DNA of 64,000 nucleotides, from assembly GCA_016719945.1 (NCBI GenBank), contig JADJYE010000003.1, positions 124,001-188,000 of the forward strand. The letters run 5' to 3'. Under the pieces are notes generated by a model. That model had not been told where the DNA came from. It searched no databases and was given only the letters and a program-made list of their open reading frames with translations. This DNA comes from Polyangiaceae bacterium (GTDB lineage Bacteria; Myxococcota_A; Polyangia; Polyangiales; Polyangiaceae). The position numbers and the translations under genes were made by a program. The number at the start of each line of letters is the position of its first letter. The first letter of the stretch is position 1. Shown here piece by piece: positions 36,718 through 47,617 of the stretch.

Positions 36718-38340
36718 ATGCCCAGGCAACCGAAGATCGTTTCGTCCACCACCCCGAAGGGTCCGCTCGCGCGGGCGCTTCCTGGCGGGGCGAAGGGCTC
36801 CGTGACCCCGCTGCGCGGTGCTTCGACTCCGGTCACCGACGGGAACACGGCGCTCGCCCAGCCGGTGCTCGCCCACCCCGATATCCTCGATGAAGAGAGC
36901 CGAGATTTTCCGGTCTCGACCGTCGGCGCCTCCTCGTCGCCGGGCGCGGACATGTCGGGCGACCTCGATCCGTTCGCGCTCGACGACGACTCCCTCGATC
37001 AGACGGCGATCCGCCCCGCGCGGACCGAGCCGATCGAGAACGCTCGGCCGCTCGCGTCGCTCGAGCCCGCGACCTCCACCGTCGACGAGTCCGTAGTTCG
37101 GCGCGACATCGAGGAGGGCGGCGGCGACTCGATGTTGTCCCGCTACTTCCGCGAGATGGCCGTCCACGCCGTGATGGACCACGAAGAGGAGATCTCCACC
37201 TCTCGCGAGGTCGAGGCGACCGAGGTCGCTCACTGGGTCGAGGTGCTCTCCCACCTGCCGGCCGCCGAATACGTGCTCGCGTCGCTCGACGCAGACGTCA
37301 CCAAGGCGGGGCCGGAGGAGGTGCAGGCGCCCCAGATCCCCCAGATGTTCGCGCTCCTCAAGCTGTACCGAAAGCAGAAGAACCGGCTCACCGCGGAGCA
37401 GTCCCGCCAGTGGACCACCCTCTCGGAGGAGCTCGCGCGCGCGGTCCGTCTGCCCGACTCCGATCGGCTGTGGATGGCTCGCGCGGCGGACGTCGCTCGG
37501 GCGCTCGTCGAGGAGCCCGACTTCGCCCATGACGGCGCGGACCTCGACGACGCGCCTCCGCGCCCTCGGGTCGAGCTCGACGCGGACTATTCCACGTACC
37601 TCGAGCGCGTGGCCTCCACGTGGCAGCGGCAGCTGGCCGTGAAGAACCGCTTCGTGAAGGCGAACCTGCGGCTCGTGGTCTCCATCGCGCGCCGCTACAA
37701 CCGGGGACGCCTGCCGCTCATCGACCTCATCCAAGAGGGCAACATCGGCCTCATGAAGGCGGTCGAACGGTTCGATCACACCCGCGGTTACCGATTCTCC
37801 ACCTACGCCTCGTGGTGGATTCGTCACGCCATCAGCCGCGCCCTGGCGGACAAGGGTCGGGCGGTGCGCATCCCGGTCCACATGCTCGACACGTACAACC
37901 GCGTGGCTCGCGCGACCCAGTCGATCATCGCCCGAACCGGCCAGGAGCCGACGCTCGAGCAGCTCGAGAAGGAGACGGGAGTCCCCGTCGAGAAGCTCGA
38001 CAAGGTGAAGGAGTTCTACGCGGAGACGCCGTTCTCCCTCGACCGCCCCGTCGGAGACGAAGACGGTCGGAAGTTCATCGACTTCCTCCAGGACGAGGAC
38101 GAAAAGTCCCCGTTCGACCACCTCGCCGACTCGAACTGGTCGGCCGAGCTTCGCCGGCTGCTGACGACGCTCACGCCGATCGAGGCGCGCATCATCCGGT
38201 GGCGCTTCGGCCTCGACGACGAGGACGAGCTCACGCTCAAGGAGATCGGCGACAAGTACAACCTGTCGCGCGAGCGTATCCGCCAGCTCCAGGAGCAGGC
38301 GCTCGGAAAGATCCGACGCCAGATCCGCGAGCCGTTCTAG
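36718..38340 (+). CDS. RpoD-related group-2 sigma factor
   Basis: The 540-aa protein starts at the ATG at 36718, with GAGG just upstream. A ~130-residue Pro/Ser/Asp-rich N-terminal extension precedes region 1.2 (SMLSRYFREMAVHAVMDHEEE). Region 2 contains NLRLVVSIARRYNRGRLPLI and the -10-recognition part GYRFSTYASWWIRHAISRAL. Region 3 follows, and region 4 ends with ELTLKEIGDKYNLSRERIRQ. It lacks the long region 1.1 acidic domain of housekeeping RpoD, so it looks like one of the alternative RpoD-type factors of myxobacteria (SigB/C/D or RpoS-like). Which regulon it controls cannot be read from sequence. Confidence 0.85.
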   Translation: MPRQPKIVSSTTPKGPLARALPGGAKGSVTPLRGASTPVTDGNTALAQPVLAHPDILDEESRDFPVSTVGASSSPGADMSGDLDPFALDDDSLDQTAIRPARTEPIENARPLASLEPATSTVDESVVRRDIEEGGGDSMLSRYFREMAVHAVMDHEEEISTSREVEATEVAHWVEVLSHLPAAEYVLASLDADVTKAGPEEVQAPQIPQMFALLKLYRKQKNRLTAEQSRQWTTLSEELARAVRLPDSDRLWMARAADVARALVEEPDFAHDGADLDDAPPRPRVELDADYSTYLERVASTWQRQLAVKNRFVKANLRLVVSIARRYNRGRLPLIDLIQEGNIGLMKAVERFDHTRGYRFSTYASWWIRHAISRALADKGRAVRIPVHMLDTYNRVARATQSIIARTGQEPTLEQLEKETGVPVEKLDKVKEFYAETPFSLDRPVGDEDGRKFIDFLQDEDEKSPFDHLADSNWSAELRRLLTTLTPIEARIIRWRFGLDDEDELTLKEIGDKYNLSRERIRQLQEQALGKIRRQIREPF

Positions 38341-38444
38341 GCGCGACCCAGACGACGAGCTTCGCACTCGGAAGCTGCGCCGACCGCCCCTCCCCCCAGG
38401 GTCGGCGCGACCCCGAGCGTTCCTCCCACCGCGCAGCTCACTCC

Positions 38445-38480
38445 AACCCCTTCGCTGCCCCCGCAGCGGAGGGGTTTTTT
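38445..38480 (+). terminator. Rho-independent terminator after the sigma-factor gene
   Basis: AACCCCTTCGCTGC at 38445-38458 pairs with 38463-38476 (13 of 14 pairs Watson-Crick plus one T-G) around a short C loop, followed by a run of six T that overlaps the 3' arm. It lies 105 nt past the sigma-factor stop and 9 nt before the end of the convergent peptidase gene. Confidence 0.9.
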
Positions 38481-38488
38481 CGATCCGC

Positions 38489-39990
38489 TCAATTCGTCCA
38501 GACGCTGGACCCGAGCCGCGACGCCGCGCGGTCGATAGCCTCTCTTGCCTTGGCGGTCTTTCCACGAGCTCCAGACACGAGGAACGAGAACGCCAGCGCC
38601 GGGGCGCCCTGCTCGTCGAGCACGTACCCCGAGAGCGCGACCACGTCCGCGAGCGTGCCGGTCTTCGCGCGGATGGCTCGCTGCTGCTTCCAGGACGTCA
38701 TTCGCGAGCGCAGCGTGCCGTCGACCCCGGCGATCGCGAGGTGGGACACGATCTCCGGGGCCATCCGCGGGTCGGTGGCCGCCGTCGAGAGCAGGGTCGT
38801 GAGGTCGCGCGCCGAGAGGCGGTTCGCGTCGAACAGGCCGGAGCCGTTCTTCACGTACGAGCCCGGGCTCAAGGCGGTCTTGGCAGCGAGGGTCTTCTCG
38901 ACGGCGCGAGCGCCGGCCGCCGCCGACGCGGTCTTCTCCAGCTCGGCGCCGATGGCCAGGAACAACATCTCGGCGGTGAAGTTGTCGCTGTCCTTGCCGA
39001 GCCGCGGGAGGATCTCTGCGAGCGGAGCAGAGGTGTGTAGCGCGAGCGCCCGCTTCGACTGAGTCTTTCCCGAGGAGACCCCCATCGCCCCCGCCAGCCC
39101 CCGCTCGACGAGCACCGCGCGCAGCGCGTACCCCGCGAGCAGGCTCGGATCGTCCACGCGGCGGGTGACCGGCACGGGCCTCGACCCGAGCGGGAGGCTC
39201 CCTCGAACCTTGGCGCCGAGCCGATCGCCACGCGCCTCGAGCTCCACGACGAGCCGCTCCGCCGTCGACTCTCCGCCTGTCTCGACCTTTCCCGAAATCT
39301 CGACGAAGCCCGGGGGATCGACCGAGATGGTGGCGGCGCCGCCGGCCGCCGACGCGGGTCGGATGAGCAGCGTCACCGTGTTGCGCTCGATGCTCACCGC
39401 GGCCGTCGGCGCTCGGAACGGCGCCCACTCGTCGGGCTGCTGCTCGAACGCCGGCGGCGTGAACGGCCCGTCGAAGTGCGACTGATCGACCACGATCTTG
39501 CCGACCTCGGTGGCGCCCGCGCGCGCGAGTTGCTCCGCGAGCCCGCGTAGGTCTGCGATCGTGAGGGTCGGATCGCCCCTCCCGCGCAAGACCAGCTCGT
39601 CGACCCGCCCGTCCTTCAGCTCCCCGTACAGGCCCGTCGAGAAGCGGTGCTCTCCGCCGAGCGCCGACATCGCGGTGACCGCCGTCGCGATCTTGGCGTT
39701 CGAAGCCGGGTTCATCGGACGCTCCGCGTCCCGCGCCGCGATCTCCGTGCCTTCACGGATGTTCACGACCGACGCGCCGAGCGTCGCGCCGATGCCCTCG
39801 GGTCCTTCGCGAGGCGCTCCACCGCCTGCCGGGCACCCTCGGTGTCCAGCGGAGGGGCAGCCGCGCGGGGCGCGCCGGGCGGCTTCGGGTCGGCGCGCGA
39901 CCCCGAGGGCCAAGCAGTCCAAGCCAGGGCCGTCGCGACCGTCAAACACAGCGCGAGGCGCGCTCCCTGGGGCGAGGAAACCTTGCGCAC
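38489..39990 (-). pseudogene. dacB: D-alanyl-D-alanine carboxypeptidase/endopeptidase (PBP4/DacB family), frameshifted as sequenced
   Basis: Peptidase family S13 motifs are all present: SxxK in NPASNAKIATAVTAM, SxN in KDSDNFTAEML, and KTG in IRAKTGTLADV. The family trims or cleaves cross-links in periplasmic peptidoglycan. The signal peptide (ARLALCLTVATALAWTAWPSGSRA) lies in a different frame from the rest. At about 39798, CCGAGG should be CCGGAGG to continue RLAKDP-EGIGATLGASVV, so one G is missing. The start is taken at the GTG at 39988-39990; a TTG at 40015-40017 is also possible. A single-base consensus error is the simplest reading because all catalytic motifs are intact. Confidence 0.88.
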
Positions 39991-40065
39991 GTCGAGAGGG
40001 ATAGCACACCGGCTCAAAGGCTTGCTAAGGTCGCCCCCCTCTTCACGACCCCCTTGGAGGCATCT

Positions 40066-40539
40066 ATGGCTCGCGTCGCAACCGTTCTAATCGGCCTGGG
40101 CCTACTTGGGTGTGCGTCGACCCAGACTCCGGACGACGACGAGATCGCGATCCCGCTGACGTCGTCCACCATCGAGGTGAAGGCCCCGCCGCCGGTCGAG
40201 ACGCCCAAGAAGGGTGAGCTCGACGCGGACACGAAGGAGCAGATCAAGGTCGCGCTGCGGCGCGGCGGAGAGAAGGCTCAGGAGTGCAACAAGGTCACGA
40301 AGTCGAGCGTCGTCGGCGAGGGTGAGATCATCGTGGTGATCGACGGCAAGATCGGCAAGGTCGTCGACGCCAAGGTCGGTGCGCCCTTCGAGGGGACGCC
40401 CGTCGAGGCTTGCATCAAGCGCTCCTTCATCGACGAGTACGCGCTCACGTTCGAGGGCATGCTCGAGCTCCCGTACAAGGTGACGCTCGTCGCCCCCGCG
40501 AAGACCGACACCAAGAAGGACCCGAAGAAGAAGAAATGA
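40066..40539 (+). CDS. Lipoprotein with AgmX/TonB-C-like domain
   Basis: The 157-aa product starts at the ATG at 40066, preceded by TTGGAGG (40054-40060). It has a lipoprotein signal (VLIGLGLLGCAS). After a Pro-rich spacer, the C-terminal domain (KVALRRGGEKAQECNK; GEGEIIVVIDGKIGKVVDAK; VEACIKRSFIDEYALTFEGM) resembles the two-cysteine AgmX/PglI C-terminal domain found in many myxobacterial envelope proteins; AgmX was found as an adventurous-gliding gene. The two Cys may form a disulfide. The stop overlaps the next start (ATGA). Confidence 0.65.
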   Translation: MARVATVLIGLGLLGCASTQTPDDDEIAIPLTSSTIEVKAPPPVETPKKGELDADTKEQIKVALRRGGEKAQECNKVTKSSVVGEGEIIVVIDGKIGKVVDAKVGAPFEGTPVEACIKRSFIDEYALTFEGMLELPYKVTLVAPAKTDTKKDPKKKK

Positions 40540-41138
40540 GCTCGTTCGAGCGGGGGCTCCGGCCCTCGGCCCTGCTGCTGAGGTCGTTCGTCGCGCTCGC
40601 CCTGGCGTCGCCCGGCGTCGCGCGCGCGCAGCAGCCGCAGCCTGCTGCCGTCTCGGCGGAGGCGGCGGCACCCACGGCGGTCGTCGCCGCGCCGCCCGCC
40701 GCACCTCCCGGCGAAGAAGACGCGCTCGTCGTCCGTTACCCACCGACCTCTGCGCGCTGGCGCGTCCTCGTCGCGGGGCTCGGCATCACGGCGGTGGGGT
40801 ACGGCGCCTCGGCGCTGATGGGCGGCCTCTGGGAGGGGATCCCAGGAGGCGACATGCTCTACATCCCAGTCGCCGGGCCGTGGATCGCCCTCGGCCAGAG
40901 CGGCTGTGCCCCCACCGAGGAGAGCACCCCGGGCGAGGGCGACTGCGAGGCGATGATCGGCTTGCGCGCGGCGGTCTTCGTCGTCGATGGGCTGCTGCAG
41001 CTGGGCGGGCTCGCGCTCGTGGCCGAGAGCATCTTCATGACCACCGAGTCCGACGGCCCCGCGCCGCCGGTCAAGGCAGCCGTCGTCCCCATCGTCACGC
41101 CGACCATGGTCGGGCTGGGCGTCGGGGGCACGTTCTAG
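40536..41138 (+). CDS. Exported protein with two hydrophobic spans
   Basis: The 200-aa protein starts at the ATG at 40536, sharing ATGA with the upstream gene's stop, so translation is coupled. It has a signal peptide (LLLRSFVALALASPGVARAQ), an Ala/Pro-rich spacer, and two hydrophobic segments (VLVAGLGITAVGYGASALMG and AAVFVVDGLLQLGGLALVAE) separated by a two-Cys loop. Similar small proteins recur in myxobacterial genomes but I know no function. It probably acts with the AgmX-like lipoprotein. Confidence 0.65.
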   Translation: MSSFERGLRPSALLLRSFVALALASPGVARAQQPQPAAVSAEAAAPTAVVAAPPAAPPGEEDALVVRYPPTSARWRVLVAGLGITAVGYGASALMGGLWEGIPGGDMLYIPVAGPWIALGQSGCAPTEESTPGEGDCEAMIGLRAAVFVVDGLLQLGGLALVAESIFMTTESDGPAPPVKAAVVPIVTPTMVGLGVGGTF

Positions 41139-41162
41139 CGGAAGCGGGTTTCCAAACCGGAT

Positions 41163-41996
41163 CTAGCGGCGCGGGACCGCGGCGCCTCGTAGCGTTCCGA
41201 GGCGTTCGATCGTCACTGCCACTCGCTCGTGCATCGTGAGCGCCACGCCATGTGCAGCGGGGGAGCCTGACGGCAGCGGTCCGACCTCGACCAGGTCTCC
41301 GGCGCGAAGCACCAGCTCCGCGCTGGCCGCCGCGAGCGCCTCCTCCACAGAGACCCCGAGCTCGCCGAGCGTGCCCATCGGCAGCGCCCGATCCCCCACC
41401 TGCGCGCGAACACTCAGCGCGCGAGCCGCGCCAACCGCGCCTGGCGGGACCAGCACGGGGCCGAGCTGCGCTCGCAGCCCCGCGTCGCGCGCCCCCGCCT
41501 CGCCCCACGCCACGAGCACCGACAGCCCCGCGATCGCGCCGCGACACTCCTTCACGGTCGCGCGCGAGAGCTCCTCGGCGACCACGACCCCGACGCCCAC
41601 GGAGAAGGTCGGCTCACCCTCGCCGCGCACGGGATCGACGAGCGCGTCCTGGCCGACCAGCGACGGCCCGTGCCCGATCGACACCGCGCGGGTGCGCGGC
41701 TCGAAGCGCACGTACGAGGCGCGCTCGACGTCGAGCGGCGCCAGCCAGGCGAGCTCGCTCGGGTCGAGCCTCGCACAGCTGGGCCGCTCGCCCATCACGA
41801 GCAGGCGATCGAGCTCGGCGAGCCCCGCGCAGCCGAGCGCGATCACGCGGGTGTGGAAATCCCAAGGGTGGCCTGGGATCGGCACGGCCTCGCCGAGCAC
41901 CCGCTCGAGCTCTTCGACGTCGTAGAGGGCGCCGTCGCGCTCGAGCGCGACGCGTGGTTGCGCGGACGTTCTCGAGAAGACGCGCGCGATCCTCAC
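41163..41996 (-). CDS. Fumarylacetoacetate hydrolase family-like protein
   Basis: The 277-aa protein starts MRIARVFSRTSAQPRVALER and has the two-part layout of FAH-family proteins: a small N-terminal barrel and a C-terminal domain (ASYVRFEP; GHGPSLVGQDALV; EPTFSVGVGVVVAEELSRAT; GTLGELGVSVEEALA; LRAGDLVEVGPLPSG). The metal-binding E-x-E motif typical of active hydrolases is not obvious, so it may be inactive or have diverged. It is divergent from pyrG and convergent with the preceding envelope gene. Confidence in the family is moderate. Confidence 0.5.
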   Translation of the reverse strand: MRIARVFSRTSAQPRVALERDGALYDVEELERVLGEAVPIPGHPWDFHTRVIALGCAGLAELDRLLVMGERPSCARLDPSELAWLAPLDVERASYVRFEPRTRAVSIGHGPSLVGQDALVDPVRGEGEPTFSVGVGVVVAEELSRATVKECRGAIAGLSVLVAWGEAGARDAGLRAQLGPVLVPPGAVGAARALSVRAQVGDRALPMGTLGELGVSVEEALAAASAELVLRAGDLVEVGPLPSGSPAAHGVALTMHERVAVTIERLGTLRGAAVPRR

Positions 41997-42051
41997 GAAG
42001 GGCCGAAGAAAATAGCATCCATTCGGCTCAGGCGGTACTCCGACGTACGCG

Positions 42052-42080
42052 TTGACGCGACGTGCCGACCCCCCTAACTC
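42052..42080 (+). promoter_or_regulatory. Candidate pyrG promoter
   Basis: TTGACG (42052-42057) is separated by 17 bp from TAACTC (42075-42080), in the 122-nt gap between the divergent FAH-like gene and pyrG. The -35 box matches 5/6 and the -10 box is weak. Confidence 0.3.
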
Positions 42081-42118
42081 GTTCCATGGTCATGGTAGGT
42101 ACGACGTCGAGGCGAACC

Positions 42119-43801
<1,683 letters not shown>

Positions 43802-43865
43802 CCGCGCTCGGCGCTGGGCCCTGCGCCGCGCCGGGCCGTCTCCGGTCCGTCGCCGAGCACGACGG

Positions 43866-44853
43866 TCAGGCGCCGACCGCCACCGCACCGAGGTTCGAGA
43901 CCTCGCGCTTCGTGCCGAAGGTGCCCTGCCCCATCGCGGCCTTCGCGGCCAACATGCCCTGGAGCCCCATCGCGAGCATGCGGACGAAGTCGTCGCCGAG
44001 CTCGAAGTTGTCCTCCGCCTGGCTCGAACACGTTGTCGGGCGCGCCCAGCAGCGCGGTGACCGGCGTCTTTGCGCGAGCGGAGTACCAGCGGTCGCCCGC
44101 CGCGAGGGACTCGACGCCGCCGACGGCGGTGCCGGTGCCGTATTCGAACCGCCGGCCGTCGGCGGTCTCGCACTCGACGGTCCCCGAGAGGATGAAGATG
44201 GTGAAGCTCGATTTGTCGCCGACCTCGAAGTAGCGGTGGCCCTCGGGCACGCGCGACTCCTGCATGTGCTCGGCGAGGACCGCGACCGCGCTCAAGTTGG
44301 TGTTCTTGAAGGCGCTCACGCACCTCATGAAGAAAACCCGCTCGACGATATCGAGGGGGCGGTCGGGCACTGGCAGCGAGAACTCTATCGGCGGCAGCCC
44401 GAGGGCCTCTCGCGGCAGCTCGCGCATCTCCGCGAGCATCCGCTGCGCGAGGTAGCGGAGCGTCGCCACCAGCAGCGGGTAGTAGTCTTCCATCAGCTGG
44501 TAGAAGCGATCGGCGGAGAGCTCGAGCGCGTGCAAGGGCTCGGTCGCGATGGCGTCGTACGCAGCCTCGTTGCGCGCGAGGATGTTGAGGAAGCCGACGC
44601 TCTGGGGTGGGGCGAGCTCGCCGATCTTCGCGCCTCCGCGCACCAGATCGACCTTGCCCGAGGTCACCAGCTCGAGCGCGCGTGCGCCCTTTCCCGCCTC
44701 GAGGAGCTTGTCGCCCTTGGCGAACTCGCGCTCGACGAGGCTGTGCGCGACCGCGTGCAGCACCTTCGGCGGTAGCTCCGCCGCGACGGGGATCGAGCGC
44801 AGGTAGATCGCGCGCTCGGTCACGTCGACCCACCTGCGCTTAGGAGAGAGCAT
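43866..44853 (-). pseudogene. Cyclic-nucleotide-binding (CNB) domain protein, frameshifted as sequenced
   Basis: About 328 residues are encoded. Two CNB (CAP-ED) domains are visible: residues ~15-135 (YLRSIPVAAELPPKVLHAVA; VERE.AKGDKLLEAGK) and ~180-300 (VSAFKNTNLSAVAVLAEHMQ; FTIFILSGTVECETADGRRF). At 44018-44024 the frame fails: DNVFE should continue into AEDNFELGDDFVRMLAMG, which is present in another frame and ends at a TGA at 43866-43868. One extra C, or two missing bases, explains this. No DNA-binding or kinase domain is attached. The start overlaps the stop of the upstream membrane protein by 14 nt, so the two probably work together. Confidence 0.8.
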
Positions 44854-47581
44854 GGAGCTCCTTCACGGGGATCGGGCGCTCGTCGGGGATCCGCTGCGAG
44901 AACTCGGTCTCCTCGTCCTTCGCCGAGCGGACCGGCGCGGCCACCTCGAGGCCGAGCTCCCGCGCCTGGTAGCGCGCGAGGCCGCCCAGCTCTCCGCTTC
45001 GACCTGCGAGCTCCGCGAGCACGTCCTGGTACCCCGTCTTCACACGCCGCTCTTTGCCCAGCGCTCGCTCCACCTTCTCCGGGTCACCCACGTCGTCGAT
45101 CAAGATCAGGACGCGCTCTCTCAGCTCGGGTCCGATGACGTTCTGGCACAGCTCTCGCGAGGACGCCCTCAGGCGGTTGTCCTTGCTCGCCAGGCCGCGC
45201 GACACGCGGTCGAAGTCCTCTTGGGGGTGCAACAGGCCAAGCAGCGCGAACAGCCTGCCCATCGCGTGCGACCGCTTGTCGTCGAGCAGCGCGAGGAGCA
45301 GCTGCGCCGCGGCGGTCCGCACGCTCGCCTCGCGCTGACCGCGCTCGGCGAGCACCCGCAGCTCGAGCAGATCGATCGCGTCTGCCAGCGTGGTCCCGGC
45401 CACCTCGGTCAGCGCGCGGACGTCGATGGCGAGCGAGGGGTCCTCGCTGCGCATGCGCTTCAGGTACTTGAGGGCGCGATAGCGGACGATCCCGTCCTTC
45501 GAGCCGCGGAGGTGGGCGAGGATCCGCGCGGCCACGTGCTCGCCGTCGAAGTCGGCGAGCGCGCGCACGGCCGCCCACGCGATCGGGCCTCTGCCCTCGG
45601 GCGAGCTCAGGAAGGCGTCGAGCGCCAGGATCGCCGGCTCGCCGATCTTCTCGCAGGCCGCGCGAGCGCTCGGTCCCTCGATGCGCATCGGCAAGAGCGG
45701 CAAGACCCCGCGCATCGCCGCGCCTGCCACCTGCGGATACGCGGCTCCGAGGTCGCCGAGCGCCGCCGCCGCCTCGGCCTTCACCGCCGCCGGGGCGTCG
45801 CCCAAGGCGAGCGCCACCAGATCGTCGAGGAAGATGGGGGAGGGGGAGGCTCCCATCGCGCGCACCACGGCGAGGGCGACGGCGTGATCCTCGTGCGACG
45901 ACATCCCCCGGAGCCGCTCGCGCGCCGCCGCCTCGTCGAGCGCGCCGATCGCGACGAGGCCCACGATCGCCGTGGCGCGCAGCTCGGGCCGGGGATCGGT
46001 CGCCCGAGCCTCGAGCTCGGCGCGGTCCTTCAGGACCTCGGCGCGCGCCCGCAGCGCAGCCGCGCGGATCTCGGGGTCTGCGTGCTCCAGCAGGCGCTCG
46101 GCGATCGGGAGGAAGTCATCCCTCCCGGCGTCGACCATCAGGCGGAGCGAGCGCAGGACCACGTCCTTCGACGGGTGATAGAGCAACAGCGCGGGGAGCA
46201 GCCGCACTCGGCCTTGGTTCGCGAGCAGGTCGATCGCGCCCATCACCTCGGCGTCCTTCGAGCTGTTCAGCGCCGCGAAGAGCGCCTCGAGCGCGCCCAG
46301 ATCGAGCGCGGGGATGCGCTCGTCGATCTCGATCGCTCCCCGGCGCAGCCGCCTGCGGAAGGCGTCGACGTAGGGCGCTCCGACCTGCGCGGCCGAGGCG
46401 ATCCACAGGGCGCCCAGGCCGATCGCGACCCCGGCCAAGACGCGCCGATCTCCGCCCAGGCTCACGAGCGCCAGGATGCAGACGGCCGAGAGCGCTTGCC
46501 CACCTCGCTGGGCGACGAGATCGAGCACCGGCTTACCGCGCCGCCGCTCGAGATCCGACAGCGGCAAGAACAGCAGCTCGGTCGCCGTCTTGTGCAGCGA
46601 GTGACGAAGCGCGCCGTCGGCCGAGCGCAGCGCGATGGCGGCGCCGAGCGTGGGCACCACGACCACGCCGGCCGCCCCGAGGACGACGAGGGCAGGCAGC
46701 ACGTAGAGCGCGCGCTTCACGCCCAACCACCTGAGCGTGAGGCTGGTCATGCCCACCTGCACGACCAGCGAGAGCCCGTTGAAGGCGAGGTACGCGGTGG
46801 CGAACGCGGTCGCGAGCTCGTCCTTCGGCACGGCCGCCGCCATCGTCGCCTTGAACAGGTAGTCCCCGATCGCGAGGGTGATCGTCCCCAGCAGCGAGAA
46901 GACGCCGATCTTGAGCAGGTAGGGGTCCTTCGCGGTGCTCCGCAGATCCGCGATCAGCGAGGCCTTCGGCGCCGGCGCCGCCTTGGGCTCGTCGTAGCCC
47001 GCGGTGATCTTGGCGACCTTGCGCTCGAGCAACAGCGCTGGGACGAACGCGAGCGCGAACGCGACAGCGGCCGCCAGCAAGAGCGGCCGCGCGCCGAGCG
47101 AGCTCGCGATCATGCGGGCGACGAAGGCGCCGAGGGTCGCGCCGAGCACGGCGCCCGCGCCGATCAGGCCGAACAGCCGCTTCGCCTGGCCGACGTCGAA
47201 GGCCGCGCCGAGCAGCAGCCACAGCTCGACGTTGACGATCGCGCCGAACGTCCCCGTCCAGATGAAGAGCGCGACCAGGCCCGCCGCACCGCCGCCGCCC
47301 TGTGTGGCCCAGAACAGGGCCCCCACGGCCGCCGCCACCAACATCGCGAGCGAGGCGGTGCGGCTCGCCCTTCGCACGGGGATCAGGCGGGAGATCGCGA
47401 GCCCGAGCGCGGCGATGGCGAGGTACATCCACGGCAGCGTGCTCGGCGGGAGCTTGGCGAGGAACAGCGCGTCCCGCGCCGTCTCGAGCATCATGTGGCC
47501 GGCGGTCGACGTCAGCAGCGTCGCCATCGCCGTCGCGACGGCGGTCCGCTCACCCGGACGGACGTCGACGAGGTTCGCCAC
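44840..47581 (-). CDS. Membrane protein: nucleotide-translocase/MFS-like domain fused to HEAT repeats
   Basis: The 913-aa protein has about 12 hydrophobic spans in residues 1-430 (e.g. TLPWMYLAIAALGLAISRLI; RALYVLPALVVLGAAGVVVV), a layout like NTT (ATP/ADP translocase, Npt1/Npt2-type) or MFS proteins. The rest is HEAT/armadillo repeats (LGALEALFAALNSSKDAEVM; AAAALGDLGAAYPQVAGAAM; GIVRYRALKYLKRM). It overlaps the CNB-domain gene. NTT-HEAT proteins accompanied by CNB domains are known in several bacterial groups. The transported substrate cannot be assigned; a regulatory role is equally possible. Confidence 0.75.
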   Translation of the reverse strand: MANLVDVRPGERTAVATAMATLLTSTAGHMMLETARDALFLAKLPPSTLPWMYLAIAALGLAISRLIPVRRASRTASLAMLVAAAVGALFWATQGGGGAAGLVALFIWTGTFGAIVNVELWLLLGAAFDVGQAKRLFGLIGAGAVLGATLGAFVARMIASSLGARPLLLAAAVAFALAFVPALLLERKVAKITAGYDEPKAAPAPKASLIADLRSTAKDPYLLKIGVFSLLGTITLAIGDYLFKATMAAAVPKDELATAFATAYLAFNGLSLVVQVGMTSLTLRWLGVKRALYVLPALVVLGAAGVVVVPTLGAAIALRSADGALRHSLHKTATELLFLPLSDLERRRGKPVLDLVAQRGGQALSAVCILALVSLGGDRRVLAGVAIGLGALWIASAAQVGAPYVDAFRRRLRRGAIEIDERIPALDLGALEALFAALNSSKDAEVMGAIDLLANQGRVRLLPALLLYHPSKDVVLRSLRLMVDAGRDDFLPIAERLLEHADPEIRAAALRARAEVLKDRAELEARATDPRPELRATAIVGLVAIGALDEAAARERLRGMSSHEDHAVALAVVRAMGASPSPIFLDDLVALALGDAPAAVKAEAAAALGDLGAAYPQVAGAAMRGVLPLLPMRIEGPSARAACEKIGEPAILALDAFLSSPEGRGPIAWAAVRALADFDGEHVAARILAHLRGSKDGIVRYRALKYLKRMRSEDPSLAIDVRALTEVAGTTLADAIDLLELRVLAERGQREASVRTAAAQLLLALLDDKRSHAMGRLFALLGLLHPQEDFDRVSRGLASKDNRLRASSRELCQNVIGPELRERVLILIDDVGDPEKVERALGKERRVKTGYQDVLAELAGRSGELGGLARYQARELGLEVAAPVRSAKDEETEFSQRIPDERPIPVKELHALS

Positions 47582-47617
47582 GGCCCCATGATAGGCGCGA
47601 TGGGCGCGCCCGCGGAG

